DNA from: Kordia sp. TARA_039_SRF
GTDB taxonomy: Bacteria > Bacteroidota > Bacteroidia > Flavobacteriales > Flavobacteriaceae
Length of the DNA stretch: 64,000 nt
NCBI GenBank assembly: GCA_006383075.2
Contig: SMNH02000001.1
Coordinates: 437,945 to 501,944 of the forward strand
Direction of reading: 5' to 3'
Numbering within the stretch: position 1 is the first letter of the stretch; every line of letters begins with the position of its first letter. The notes beneath the pieces were generated by a model. The model worked only from the letters and a program-made list of their open reading frames with translations. It was not told where the DNA came from and searched no databases. Shown here in pieces: positions 46,053-54,476 of the stretch. A program made the translations under genes and the position numbers.

Positions 46053-47288
46053 CTATCTCACTTTTAAGGTTACAATCGTTAGAATTGCTAGTAAGATTCC
46101 GATAATCCAGAATCGAGTGACAATTTTACTTTCGTGATATCCTAGTTTTTGATAGTGATGATGCAATGGTGACATTTTGAAAATTCTTCTTCCTTCTCCG
46201 AATTTCTTTTTGGTGTATTTGAAATAACTCACTTGCATGACTACCGATAGATTTTCCGCCAAGAAGATTCCACATAAAATTGGAATGAGCCATTCTTTCC
46301 GAATTGCAATCGCGATGACTGCAATGATTCCTCCAATGGTCAAACTTCCTGTATCACCCATAAATACTTGTGCCGGATAAGTGTTGTACCATAAAAATCC
46401 AATCAACGCTCCGACAAAAGCAGCTATGTAAATCGTGATTTCTCCCGCGCGAGGTATGTACATAACATTGAGATATTCTGAAAAAATTAAGTTTCCAGAT
46501 ATCCAAGCAAATATTCCTAATGTCAGTACAATAATGACCGAAGTTCCGGCGGCAAGTCCGTCAATCCCATCCGTGAGATTTGCGCCATTCGATACTGCCA
46601 TGATGATAAATATCACAATTGGAATAAACACCAACCACGCGTATTTTGCATAGTCTGGGTTCATCCACGTGACCAATTTGGCATAGTCAATTTCGTTGTT
46701 TTTTACGAACGGAATCGTCGTTTTCATAGAGCGTTTTTCTTCTCCAAATTTCTTTGTTGGTGTGGTATTATTTACCATCAATTCTTGCTGTTGTGCTGCT
46801 GGTAATTCTTCACGAATAGTGACATCTTGATGAAAGAATAAGGTTGCTCCCACGATGATTCCCAATCCTAATTGTCCTAAGATTTTGAATTTTCCTTTGA
46901 GTCCTTTTTTGTCATTTTTAAATTTCTTGATATAATCATCTATAAAACCAATAATTCCCATCCAAATGGTGGTCACGATTAGCAAAATGATGTATATATT
47001 TTCCAGCTTTGCAAAAAGCAACACAGGAACTAAAGTTGCCAAAATGATGATGATTCCTCCCATGGTTGGCGTTCCTGCTTTTTCTTTTTGCCCAGCTAAT
47101 CCCAAATCGCGCACAGTTTCTCCAATTTGTTTTGAGCGCAGATAGTTGATAATTCGTTTTCCAAAAATCATAGAGATCAACAACGAAAATATCACTGCCA
47201 TTGCCGCTCTAAAACTTAAGAAGCCAAACAGCGAAGCGCCTGGAAACTGATATTGTTTTTCGAGATATTCAAATAAATAGTATAACAT
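46053..47288 (-). CDS. mraY: Phospho-N-acetylmuramoyl-pentapeptide-transferase
   Basis: MraY transfers phospho-MurNAc-pentapeptide to undecaprenyl phosphate, giving lipid I. The 411-residue polytopic protein carries [11 protein letters not shown], the catalytic FIDDYIKK and [12 protein letters not shown], and the His motif [15 protein letters not shown]. It is about 50 residues longer than the E. coli enzyme because of an insertion of about 65 residues (roughly 158-222) between helices, a feature I associate with Bacteroidota. Confidence 0.97.
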   Translation of the reverse strand: MLYYLFEYLEKQYQFPGASLFGFLSFRAAMAVIFSLLISMIFGKRIINYLRSKQIGETVRDLGLAGQKEKAGTPTMGGIIIILATLVPVLLFAKLENIYIILLIVTTIWMGIIGFIDDYIKKFKNDKKGLKGKFKILGQLGLGIIVGATLFFHQDVTIREELPAAQQQELMVNNTTPTKKFGEEKRSMKTTIPFVKNNEIDYAKLVTWMNPDYAKYAWLVFIPIVIFIIMAVSNGANLTDGIDGLAAGTSVIIVLTLGIFAWISGNLIFSEYLNVMYIPRAGEITIYIAAFVGALIGFLWYNTYPAQVFMGDTGSLTIGGIIAVIAIAIRKEWLIPILCGIFLAENLSVVMQVSYFKYTKKKFGEGRRIFKMSPLHHHYQKLGYHESKIVTRFWIIGILLAILTIVTLKVR

Positions 47289-47325
47289 GTTATTTTGGTG
47301 TTGTTGCTCTGTAAAACTGGTTTTT

Positions 47326-48789
47326 TTATTCGCTTAAATTGTCTAATATTTCTTTGGCGATTTTGTAATCGTCAAAATCGGTTCGTTTGCCGTTAATTTC
47401 TTGATAGGTTTCATGTCCTTTTCCCGCAATGAGAATGATGTCGTTTTCATTTGCCATTTGACACGCTGTTTTGATGGCTTGTTTTCTATCCGTAATTGAA
47501 AGTGTCTTTTTATAGTTTTGCGGTTCTACACCTTTTTCGATGGCTTCAATGATTTTCATCGGATCTTCTCTGCGCGGATTGTCAGATGTGAAAATTGCTT
47601 TTGTACTGAGACTCGATGCGATGTTGCCCATTTTTGGACGTTTTGTAGCATCGCGATTCCCTCCACAACCTACAACCGTAATGAGTTGCTCGTTTCCTGT
47701 ACGGATGTCGTTGATGGTTTCCAACACATTTTTTAAAGCATCTGGCGTATGCGCATAGTCCACAATGGCAGTGATGTTGTTTTTGGTGATGAAATATTCA
47801 AATCGTCCACTGACATTTTCAAGTTCACTTAGTAAGCGTAATATTTCCATCTGCTCTAAGCCTAATAATTCCGCTGTAGCGTAAATAGACAAGAGATTGT
47901 ACGCGTTGAAACTTCCGATTAATTTTGCCCAGACTTCGTTGTCATTTATTTTTAATAGCAATCCTGAAAGACTGTTTTCCAGAATCTGCGCGCGATAGTC
48001 TGCATAGGTTTTTAAAGCATAGGTGTATTTTTTGGCTTGCGTATTTTGCATCATAATCAAGCCGTTTTTGTCATCTATATTTACTAAGCAGAATGCATCT
48101 TTTGGCAATTCGTCAAAGAATTTCTTTTTGACATCTCTGTATTCAGCAAACGTATCGTGATAGTCTAAATGGTCATGTGACAGATTGGTGAAAATTCCGC
48201 CACGAAACATCAATCCCGCTGTTCTTTTTTGATGAATTCCGTGTGAGGACACTTCCATAAAACAATATTCTACACCTTCGTGATTCATCTTTTCCAGATA
48301 ACTATTGATGGTGATTGAATCTGGTGTTGTATGCGTTGCTTTGTACTCGACATCGTCCACTAAAATTCGCACTGTAGATAACAACCCGACTTTGTAACCT
48401 GCTTTTTTAAAGAGTTGATACAACAGCGTTGCCACCGTTGTTTTTCCATTGGTTCCTGTAACGCCAATTAGCTTGAGGTTTTCCGAAGGATTTCCGTAAA
48501 AGTTAGACGCCATAATTGCCAACGCACTGCTTCCATTATCTACTTGAATGTAGGTTATTCCATTAACGATTTTATCTGGAATCATATCACAAATGATCGC
48601 GATAGCTCCTGCGTTTATGGCAGCATCTATGTAACTATGACCGTCAAATTCATATCCTTTGATGGCAACAAAAACATCATTCATTTGTACTTTTCGTGAA
48701 TCAAAGACCAGTTCGCGGATAGCGATATTGGTATCGCCCGTCACTGCTTCGATATGAACTCTGTATAATATGTCTTTTAGTATTTTCAC
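47326..48789 (-). CDS. murE: UDP-N-acetylmuramoyl-L-alanyl-D-glutamate--diaminopimelate ligase
   Basis: MurE adds the third residue of the stem peptide. The 487-residue protein has [18 protein letters not shown], the carbamylated-Lys region and [14 protein letters not shown]. The motif SDNPRREDP marks meso-diaminopimelate specificity rather than Lys. It overlaps the ftsI stop by 4 nt, so the two are translationally coupled. Confidence 0.97.
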   Translation of the reverse strand: MKILKDILYRVHIEAVTGDTNIAIRELVFDSRKVQMNDVFVAIKGYEFDGHSYIDAAINAGAIAIICDMIPDKIVNGITYIQVDNGSSALAIMASNFYGNPSENLKLIGVTGTNGKTTVATLLYQLFKKAGYKVGLLSTVRILVDDVEYKATHTTPDSITINSYLEKMNHEGVEYCFMEVSSHGIHQKRTAGLMFRGGIFTNLSHDHLDYHDTFAEYRDVKKKFFDELPKDAFCLVNIDDKNGLIMMQNTQAKKYTYALKTYADYRAQILENSLSGLLLKINDNEVWAKLIGSFNAYNLLSIYATAELLGLEQMEILRLLSELENVSGRFEYFITKNNITAIVDYAHTPDALKNVLETINDIRTGNEQLITVVGCGGNRDATKRPKMGNIASSLSTKAIFTSDNPRREDPMKIIEAIEKGVEPQNYKKTLSITDRKQAIKTACQMANENDIILIAGKGHETYQEINGKRTDFDDYKIAKEILDNLSE

Positions 48790-50777
48790 GATAATTCTAG
48801 TACAATTCGTTTTTTCTTGTCAATTTTTTTTCCAGCTTCTAGCGATTGCTTCGTCACTTTTCCACTTCCTTTTATTTCTACACGCAATCCTAAGTTTTCT
48901 AGTAGCGGAATGGCATCCATTGCTGGCATTCCAACCACATTTGGCATGATGGTTTTGTATTTTTTACTCTTGTCTAAGTAGTCTTTATATTCTTTTTCTA
49001 CCACTGGTGCTACGTTTTCAATGTTTTCCACTTGGTCGAATATTGGCGTATCTCGATAGATTTTGTGTGCGATTTTTTTAAATACTGGTCCAGAAACATC
49101 TGCTCCGTAATACCCAATTTTTTGGTCAGGTTCGTGGATAACTACGATGCACGAATATTTCGGATTTTCAACTGGGAAGAAGCCTGAAAATGTTGAAATG
49201 TATTCGCGATTTTCTTTGATGGCGTAGTTTTTTTGACAAGTTCCTGTTTTTCCCGCCATGGAAAAGTTTGGAGAGTACAATCCGTTGCCTGTTCCATGTT
49301 CTTTTTCTACGACGTTCAACATCATCTTCGTGACTTTTGCTACTGTTTCTTTGGAACATATTGAAGGATTAATGACTTCCTTTTCAAATTGCTTTTCGCT
49401 GGTGTACCAGTTTTCGCGCACTGCTTTTACAAATCTCGGTCGCACCATTTCGCCTCCGTTTGCAATAGCGTTGTAAAATGCTAAAATTTGCAGTGGTGTT
49501 AATTCTACACCGTATCCATACGCCATCCATTGCAATGAAATTCCGCTCCAGCTTTTGTCATTTGGATGCGGCACAATCGGCTTCGGTTCACCCTGAATAG
49601 GCAATTCAAGTGGTTTGTGCAGATTCATGTTGTAGAGTCTGTTCACAAATTTCTTTGGATTTTTTCCGTAGAAATTGTCAATAATTTTCACAATTCCCAC
49701 ATTTGACGATACTTCAAACGCTTTGGATGCTGTAATGGTTCCGTATCCGCGTCGGTTAGAATCTTCCACTGTTTCGCCGTAAAAAGTAATTCGACCGTTT
49801 CCTGTATCTACTAAATAATCACTATCAATCACACGATCTTCCAACGCCGCTACCATTGCCATCAACTTAAATGTTGAACCTGGCTCATGTCGCTCACCAA
49901 CCGCATAATTGTAGCGTTCTACATAGTTTCCTTTGCTGTTTCTTCCTAAATTTGAAATGGCTTTTATTTCGCCTGTTTCTACTTCCATCACCACCACACA
50001 ACCGTGATCGGCTTTGTATTTTTCCAATTGTTCCAACAATGCATGATGCGCAATATCTTGAATGTTCACGTTGATAGACGAAATGATATCGTAACCATCT
50101 TGCGGTTCTAAATCGTTGTCAATAGAGATGGGTTTCCAACGTCCGTTGGCTATTTTTTGCTCGATACGACTTCCTTCTTTTCCGCGCAAATCATCTCCAA
50201 AAGCACCTTCCAAACCAACGCCCACTTTGTCTTTTACTTCGTATCCAATCGTACGACGTGCAATACTTCCTATTGGATATTCGCGTACTGTTTTTTGCTT
50301 GCTGATAAATCCACCTCTAAAAGTTCCTCGTTTGAATATTGGGAATTTTTTGATGCGCATGTATTCTGCGTAACTCAAATTTTTCGCTATGGGATGAAAT
50401 TGATCTTTGTTGGCGCGCGCTCTTGTCAATTTGCTTTCGTAATACGCAGATGACTTTCCTAATAGTTTTGCCAACGAATCAGAAAGCGCTTTGATATTGT
50501 CTGTAAATTCACGTTTGTAGACCGTTTTCGTATCAAAATAGATATCATATTTAGACACGGAAGTCGCCAATAAACTTCCGTCATCAGCGTACACGTTTCC
50601 ACGACTTGGCTCTATGACAGCTTTTCGGATTACCTCTTCATCAGCGAGCGCTCGGTATTTGTCACCTTCTACAAATTGCACGTTGACCAATTGCACCACA
50701 ACCGCAATCGCGAAGAGAAACATACCTCCTGCGACAAAATATAAACGATTTAATATGTTTTTTTCGGTTACTGGCAT
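48786..50777 (-). CDS. ftsI: Septal peptidoglycan transpeptidase (PBP3/FtsI) with PASTA domain
   Basis: The 663-residue class B penicillin-binding protein has one N-terminal membrane helix (YFVAGGMFLFAIAVVVQLV), a dimerisation domain (EPSRGNVYADDGSLLATS), and the transpeptidase motifs SxxK in GSTFKLMA, SxN in VSSNVGIVK and KTG in MAGKTGTCQKN. A single C-terminal PASTA domain (MPNVVGMPAMDAIPLLENLG...) is added, as in Spo VD-like proteins. It lies between ftsL and murE. Confidence 0.96.
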   Translation of the reverse strand: MPVTEKNILNRLYFVAGGMFLFAIAVVVQLVNVQFVEGDKYRALADEEVIRKAVIEPSRGNVYADDGSLLATSVSKYDIYFDTKTVYKREFTDNIKALSDSLAKLLGKSSAYYESKLTRARANKDQFHPIAKNLSYAEYMRIKKFPIFKRGTFRGGFISKQKTVREYPIGSIARRTIGYEVKDKVGVGLEGAFGDDLRGKEGSRIEQKIANGRWKPISIDNDLEPQDGYDIISSINVNIQDIAHHALLEQLEKYKADHGCVVVMEVETGEIKAISNLGRNSKGNYVERYNYAVGERHEPGSTFKLMAMVAALEDRVIDSDYLVDTGNGRITFYGETVEDSNRRGYGTITASKAFEVSSNVGIVKIIDNFYGKNPKKFVNRLYNMNLHKPLELPIQGEPKPIVPHPNDKSWSGISLQWMAYGYGVELTPLQILAFYNAIANGGEMVRPRFVKAVRENWYTSEKQFEKEVINPSICSKETVAKVTKMMLNVVEKEHGTGNGLYSPNFSMAGKTGTCQKNYAIKENREYISTFSGFFPVENPKYSCIVVIHEPDQKIGYYGADVSGPVFKKIAHKIYRDTPIFDQVENIENVAPVVEKEYKDYLDKSKKYKTIMPNVVGMPAMDAIPLLENLGLRVEIKGSGKVTKQSLEAGKKIDKKKRIVLELS

Positions 50778-50784
50778 TGATTGA

Positions 50785-51105
50785 TTATTGTTGTGACGTT
50801 ACTCTAATTTTTTGTGGTGGATTTTTCGATGGTGCCAATCCTGAGTTGGCAACTTTTTCGGTGACATACGATTCTAGTTTTAGTTGCTGCAGCGTTGTCC
50901 GCGTATCTACAAATTCACTTTTCAATCGCTTTACTTCATCATTAAGCCTTGCGATTTCATGTACTTTTTCGTCTGCCCAATGCGAACTTGCAATCATAAT
51001 CAAAGCTAAAAACGAAGCAAATACAATGAAACGCCAGTTTTTAATGGCGTCATCTTTGATGAGAAACTTCCCTTTTAGAATGTCATATATATTTTGCTTT
51101 TTCAT
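50785..51105 (-). CDS. ftsL: FtsL-like cell division protein
   Basis: The 106-residue bitopic protein has a cytoplasmic N-terminus (MKKQNIYDILKGKFLI), one membrane helix (FIVFASFLALIMIASSHW) and a periplasmic coiled coil (VHEIARLNDEVKRLKSEFVDTRTTLQQLKLES). Position between rsmH and ftsI is diagnostic for FtsL, whose sequence is poorly conserved. It belongs to the FtsQLB divisome subcomplex. Confidence 0.85.
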   Translation of the reverse strand: MKKQNIYDILKGKFLIKDDAIKNWRFIVFASFLALIMIASSHWADEKVHEIARLNDEVKRLKSEFVDTRTTLQQLKLESYVTEKVANSGLAPSKNPPQKIRVTSQQ

Positions 51106-51107
51106 GA

Positions 51108-52010
51108 CTACAGACGTTCTGCTATTCTTAGTTTTGCGCTACGCGCTCTGTTATTTGTTTTTATTTCTTGTTGTGATGGAATAATTAATTTCCCCACTTT
51201 TTTAAACGGCACTTCTACTCTACCGTAAAAATCTTTTTCTGGCTCTCCTTCAAAAAGTCCGTTACGAATGAAGCGTTTTACCAAGCGATCTTCTAGCGAA
51301 TGATAGCTTATCAAACTGAGTCTTCCGCCCGTTTCTAGCACTTCTTGCGTTTGCATTAGAAACTCTTTCAACACTTCTATTTCTTGGTTTACTTCGATGC
51401 GAATTGCTTGATAGATTTGCGCCAATATTTTATGCTCTCTGTGTTTCGGCAAAAATCGCTGCAACACTACTCGCAAGTCTTCCGTAGTTCGAATCGAATC
51501 TTCTGACCTAGCAGAAACGATTTGCGCTGCAATAGCTTTTGCGTTTCGCAATTCACCATATAAGGATAAGATTGACCGCAAATCTTCTTCATCATATTCG
51601 TTGACAACGTTATAAGCAGACACTTCATCTTCTTGATTCATTCGCATGTCCAAATCTGCTTCAAAGCGCAACGAGAAACCACGTTCAGCTTTGTCAAATT
51701 GGTGTGATGACACTCCGAAATCACCTAGAATTCCATCTACTTTTCGCACTCCATAAAACCGTAAGAACTTTTTAAGATGTCTAAAATTTTGATTGATAAG
51801 CGTAAATCGCTCATCATCAATAGCATTGTCAAGCGCATCTTGATCTTGATCGAATGCATATAGTTTTCCTTTTTCTCCTAAACGACTCAAAATTTCTTTG
51901 GAATGTCCGCCACCGCCAAAGGTCACATCTACGTACACTCCGTCTTCTTTAATATTGAGTCCGTCAACCGTTTCTTTGAGCAATACAGGATTATGATATT
52001 CCATCGCCAT
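51108..52010 (-). CDS. rsmH: 16S rRNA (cytosine-1402-N4)-methyltransferase RsmH
   Basis: RsmH methylates C1402 of 16S rRNA. The SAM-binding motif VYVDVTFGGGGHSKEILSRL and the later FGVSSHQFDKAERGFSLRFEA, LRDLRKILS-like and SYHSLEDRLVKRF are typical. Three in-frame ATGs (52016, 52010, 52004) lie close together; 52010 is chosen arbitrarily, giving about 300 residues. The gene overlaps the end of mraZ, the usual arrangement. Confidence 0.95.
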   Translation of the reverse strand: MAMEYHNPVLLKETVDGLNIKEDGVYVDVTFGGGGHSKEILSRLGEKGKLYAFDQDQDALDNAIDDERFTLINQNFRHLKKFLRFYGVRKVDGILGDFGVSSHQFDKAERGFSLRFEADLDMRMNQEDEVSAYNVVNEYDEEDLRSILSLYGELRNAKAIAAQIVSARSEDSIRTTEDLRVVLQRFLPKHREHKILAQIYQAIRIEVNQEIEVLKEFLMQTQEVLETGGRLSLISYHSLEDRLVKRFIRNGLFEGEPEKDFYGRVEVPFKKVGKLIIPSQQEIKTNNRARSAKLRIAERL

Positions 52011-52458
52011 CGTCATTTCCCATTACTTCTTCTGCCAAATCGCCGATATCAATATCTGTATCATCCGTTGCTGCGTTGTACTGTTCTTTATCCCAAATCT
52101 CAACAATGTTGATGGCAGACGACAATACTATTTCCTTTTTGATGCCTGCAAAAACCACTAAGTCTTTCGGAATCAACAATCTTCCCGCAGCGTCAATTTC
52201 AACCATTCGAACACCTTTGTTAAATCTTCGAATGAAATCGACATTTTTCTTTTTAAAACGGTTCAATTTGTTTAGTTTTTGCGTCATGAGATTCCATTCG
52301 CTCATCGGATGCAATTCTAAACACGAACCAAATAAACCTTCTTTGATAACAAATCCTTCTTGCAATACCGGAGACAACTGCTTTTTTAAATCAGCAGGAA
52401 CTAGCATACGCCCTTTAGCGTCTACTTTACATTCGTATGTTCCGATTAAATTTATCAC
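51991..52458 (-). CDS. mraZ: Transcriptional regulator MraZ
   Basis: MraZ is a ring-forming DNA-binding protein that represses its own dcw operon. Two AbrB-like halves are seen: GTYECKVDAKGRMLVPADLK and VRMVEIDAAGRLLIPKDLV, each with the conserved DxxGR. The start is placed at GTG 52458 (reading VINLIGTYECK), giving 156 residues; the longer frame to 52521 would run through the promoter and the MraZ boxes. It heads the dcw cluster. Confidence 0.93.
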   Translation of the reverse strand: MINLIGTYECKVDAKGRMLVPADLKKQLSPVLQEGFVIKEGLFGSCLELHPMSEWNLMTQKLNKLNRFKKKNVDFIRRFNKGVRMVEIDAAGRLLIPKDLVVFAGIKKEIVLSSAINIVEIWDKEQYNAATDDTDIDIGDLAEEVMGNDDGDGIS

Positions 52459-52487
52459 GTAAGAATTGGATTTACCTATATAAGATT

Positions 52488-52495
52488 CAAATATA
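52488..52495 (-). promoter_or_regulatory. -7 element of the dcw (mraZ) promoter
   Basis: CAAATATA on the plus strand reads TATATTTG on the minus strand, a perfect TAnnTTTG. It leaves a leader of roughly 25 nt before the GTG start at 52458. The -33 region falls within the MraZ boxes. Confidence 0.7.
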
Positions 52496-52501
52496 TTGAA
52501 A

Positions 52502-52531
52502 ATTTTACCACATTTTACCACATTTTACCAC
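52502..52531 (-). promoter_or_regulatory. Three MraZ boxes overlapping the dcw promoter
   Basis: On the minus strand the sequence GTGGTAAAAT occurs three times in direct tandem (52502-52511, 52512-52521, 52522-52531), a strict 10-bp period. Known MraZ operators are sets of three or four direct repeats (TGGG-type in E. coli, AAAGTGG-type in mollicutes) with helical spacing. The position immediately upstream of the -7 element predicts autorepression. Confidence 0.82.
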
Positions 52532-52704
52532 TTTGTTGATAAGTTTTTGCTTTTTTCGACTAAAACGCCTGTAATTAGGCTAAAAATCAATTTATTGAAA
52601 GTGGGATTTTAGAGAGAAAAAGTGCTTTTGACACCTTTTTTTATGTTGTTTTACGATTTTTTAAGACATTTCAAAAAAAGCCTATTAATAAATTTCGAAA
52701 TGCC

Positions 52705-52712
52705 TATATTTG
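52705..52712 (+). promoter_or_regulatory. -7 promoter element of the alpha/beta hydrolase gene
   Basis: TATATTTG fits TAnnTTTG exactly and lies 28 bp before the ATG at 52741. This promoter diverges from the dcw promoter about 210 bp away. Confidence 0.6.
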
Positions 52713-52740
52713 TCTCTTGTTAAAAAACTGATAGCCATTA

Positions 52741-53505
52741 ATGAAAGAAAGCTTTAAAAAGGAAGGGAAATTCAATTATCTAGAATTAGGAGAAGGAACA
52801 CCTATCGTTATTTTGCATGGCTTAATGGGCGGTTTGAGCAATTTTGAAGCTGTTACCGAAAATTTTTCAACGAAAGGGTATAAGATTTTAATTCCTGAGT
52901 TACCTATTTACACAAAGCCACTTTTAAAAACCAACGTGAAGAATTTTGCGAAATATGTTAAGGAATTTATTCTACATAAAGAACTTGACAAGGTTATTTT
53001 GCTAGGGAATTCACTTGGTGGACACATCGGATTGTTAACGACAAAATTGTTTCCTGAACTCGTAAAAGGATTAGTCATTACAGGAAGTTCTGGATTGTAC
53101 GAAAGTGCCATGGGCGACGGTTATCCTAAACGTGGTGATTACGAATTTATCAAGAAGAAAAGTGAGGATGTTTTTTACGATCCAGCAGTGGCTACCAAAG
53201 AGATTGTAGACGAAGTGTTTGCTACGGTTAATAATCGTGGTAAATTGATTAAAACGCTGGCAATTGCCAAAAGTGCCATTCGTCACAATATGGGAAAAGA
53301 CTTGCCAAATATGCACACGCCTACAGGAATTATTTGGGGAAAAAACGATACGGTAACACCTCCAAATGTTGCCGAAGAGTTTCATGAATTATTACCTGAT
53401 TCTGACTTGTATTGGATTGACAAATGTGGGCACGCACCAATGATGGAACATCCTGAAGAGTTTAACAAATGTTTACAAGATTGGCTGACCAAACGCAATT
53501 TTTAG
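52741..53505 (+). CDS. Alpha/beta hydrolase
   Basis: The 254-residue protein has an alpha/beta-hydrolase fold with the oxyanion region ILHGLMGGLSN, nucleophile elbow LLGNSLGGHIGLL (Ser91), acidic residue in WGKNDTVTPP and catalytic His in DKCGHAPMMEHPEEF. No signal peptide, so it is cytoplasmic. It is divergent from the dcw operon and 37 bp upstream of engB. Substrate unknown. Confidence 0.88.
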   Translation: MKESFKKEGKFNYLELGEGTPIVILHGLMGGLSNFEAVTENFSTKGYKILIPELPIYTKPLLKTNVKNFAKYVKEFILHKELDKVILLGNSLGGHIGLLTTKLFPELVKGLVITGSSGLYESAMGDGYPKRGDYEFIKKKSEDVFYDPAVATKEIVDEVFATVNNRGKLIKTLAIAKSAIRHNMGKDLPNMHTPTGIIWGKNDTVTPPNVAEEFHELLPDSDLYWIDKCGHAPMMEHPEEFNKCLQDWLTKRNF

Positions 53506-53542
53506 GTCGTCACGAAACGAAATAAAATCAAATTTTACTGTT

Positions 53543-54151
53543 GTGAAAATTAAATCTGCCGAATTCGTAATGAGCAACTCGGACGTTGCGAAATGTCCAA
53601 AAAATACTATTCCTGAGTATGCTTTTATTGGTCGCTCTAATGTTGGGAAGTCTTCTTTGATTAACATGTTGACGCAGCGAAAGAGTTTGGCAAAAACTTC
53701 TGGACGCCCAGGAAAAACACAGCTTATCAATCATTTTAAGATTAACGACGAATGGTTTTTAGTCGATTTACCAGGATATGGCTATGCGCGTGTTTCCAAA
53801 AGTACGAAGAAAGTTTTTCAAAAGTTTATTACAGAGTATTTTAGAAAACGTAGACAACTGGTTTGCGGATTTGTGTTGGTAGATATTCGTCACGAACCAC
53901 AGAAAATTGATTTGGAGTTTATGCAGTGGCTGGGCGAAAATCAAATTCCATTTTGTATTATTTTTACAAAAGCTGACAAATTACGTCCATCGCAGATTGA
54001 CAAGCATGTTGAAAGCTATAAAGCCAAATTATTAGCAGATGTTTGGGAAGAAGTGCCACAGTATTTTGTGACTTCCGCTTCAAAAGCGATTGGTCGTGAT
54101 GAAGTATTGGAATTTATTGAACAAATTAATCAAGATTTGAAAAATTCGTAG
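53543..54151 (+). CDS. engB: Ribosome biogenesis GTPase EngB (YsxC/YihA)
   Basis: EngB is a TRAFAC GTPase needed for 50S assembly. G motifs are G1 FIGRSNVGKSSLINML, G3 DLPGYGYA, G4 TKADKL and G5 TSASK. The GTG start at 53543 (reading MKIKSAEFVMSN) gives 202 residues and keeps the N-terminal segment typical of flavobacterial EngB. It follows the hydrolase gene closely. Confidence 0.95.
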   Translation: MKIKSAEFVMSNSDVAKCPKNTIPEYAFIGRSNVGKSSLINMLTQRKSLAKTSGRPGKTQLINHFKINDEWFLVDLPGYGYARVSKSTKKVFQKFITEYFRKRRQLVCGFVLVDIRHEPQKIDLEFMQWLGENQIPFCIIFTKADKLRPSQIDKHVESYKAKLLADVWEEVPQYFVTSASKAIGRDEVLEFIEQINQDLKNS

Positions 54152-54476
54152 TTTTTGGTTGTCTGTTGTCTGAAACTAATTATTTTTAATTTAAAATTCA
54201 GTATTTAGCATTTTAACTTCGTTATTTGGTGTTGGGTTTTGGTTTTTTTATTGAGATTTTATTTGAAATGTCTCAGTACTCACTTCTCATATCTCAATAC
54301 TAACAAACCCCAATCTACCTCATTTCCTACATAATGCGATACAAACTTTTTCTTTTAAGCAAACATTAGTCCTAAAAAAATCATAATCTTTCCAAAAAAC
54401 TTATAGATACTCAGTTGCATTAACTGGTTTTGTCATACAATTTTAATATCTTGAGCCACTAAAAAATTCAAAATAC
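54152..54476. other. 325-bp AT-rich spacer
   Basis: No ORF. It contains loosely inverted words (TTGAGATTTT near 54254 and ATATCTCAAT near 54290) similar to those flanking 60828-61121. No clear terminator was seen. Confidence 0.4.

Noticed and set aside
52459-52521. Longer mraZ start at 52521 (176 aa)
   Set aside because: It would place the promoter -7 element and MraZ boxes inside the coding region; the conserved family N-terminus begins at GTG 52458.
52502-52531. Short tandem repeat considered as a CRISPR or simple-sequence repeat
   Set aside because: Only three 10-bp units without spacers, placed on the mraZ promoter; MraZ boxes explain them.
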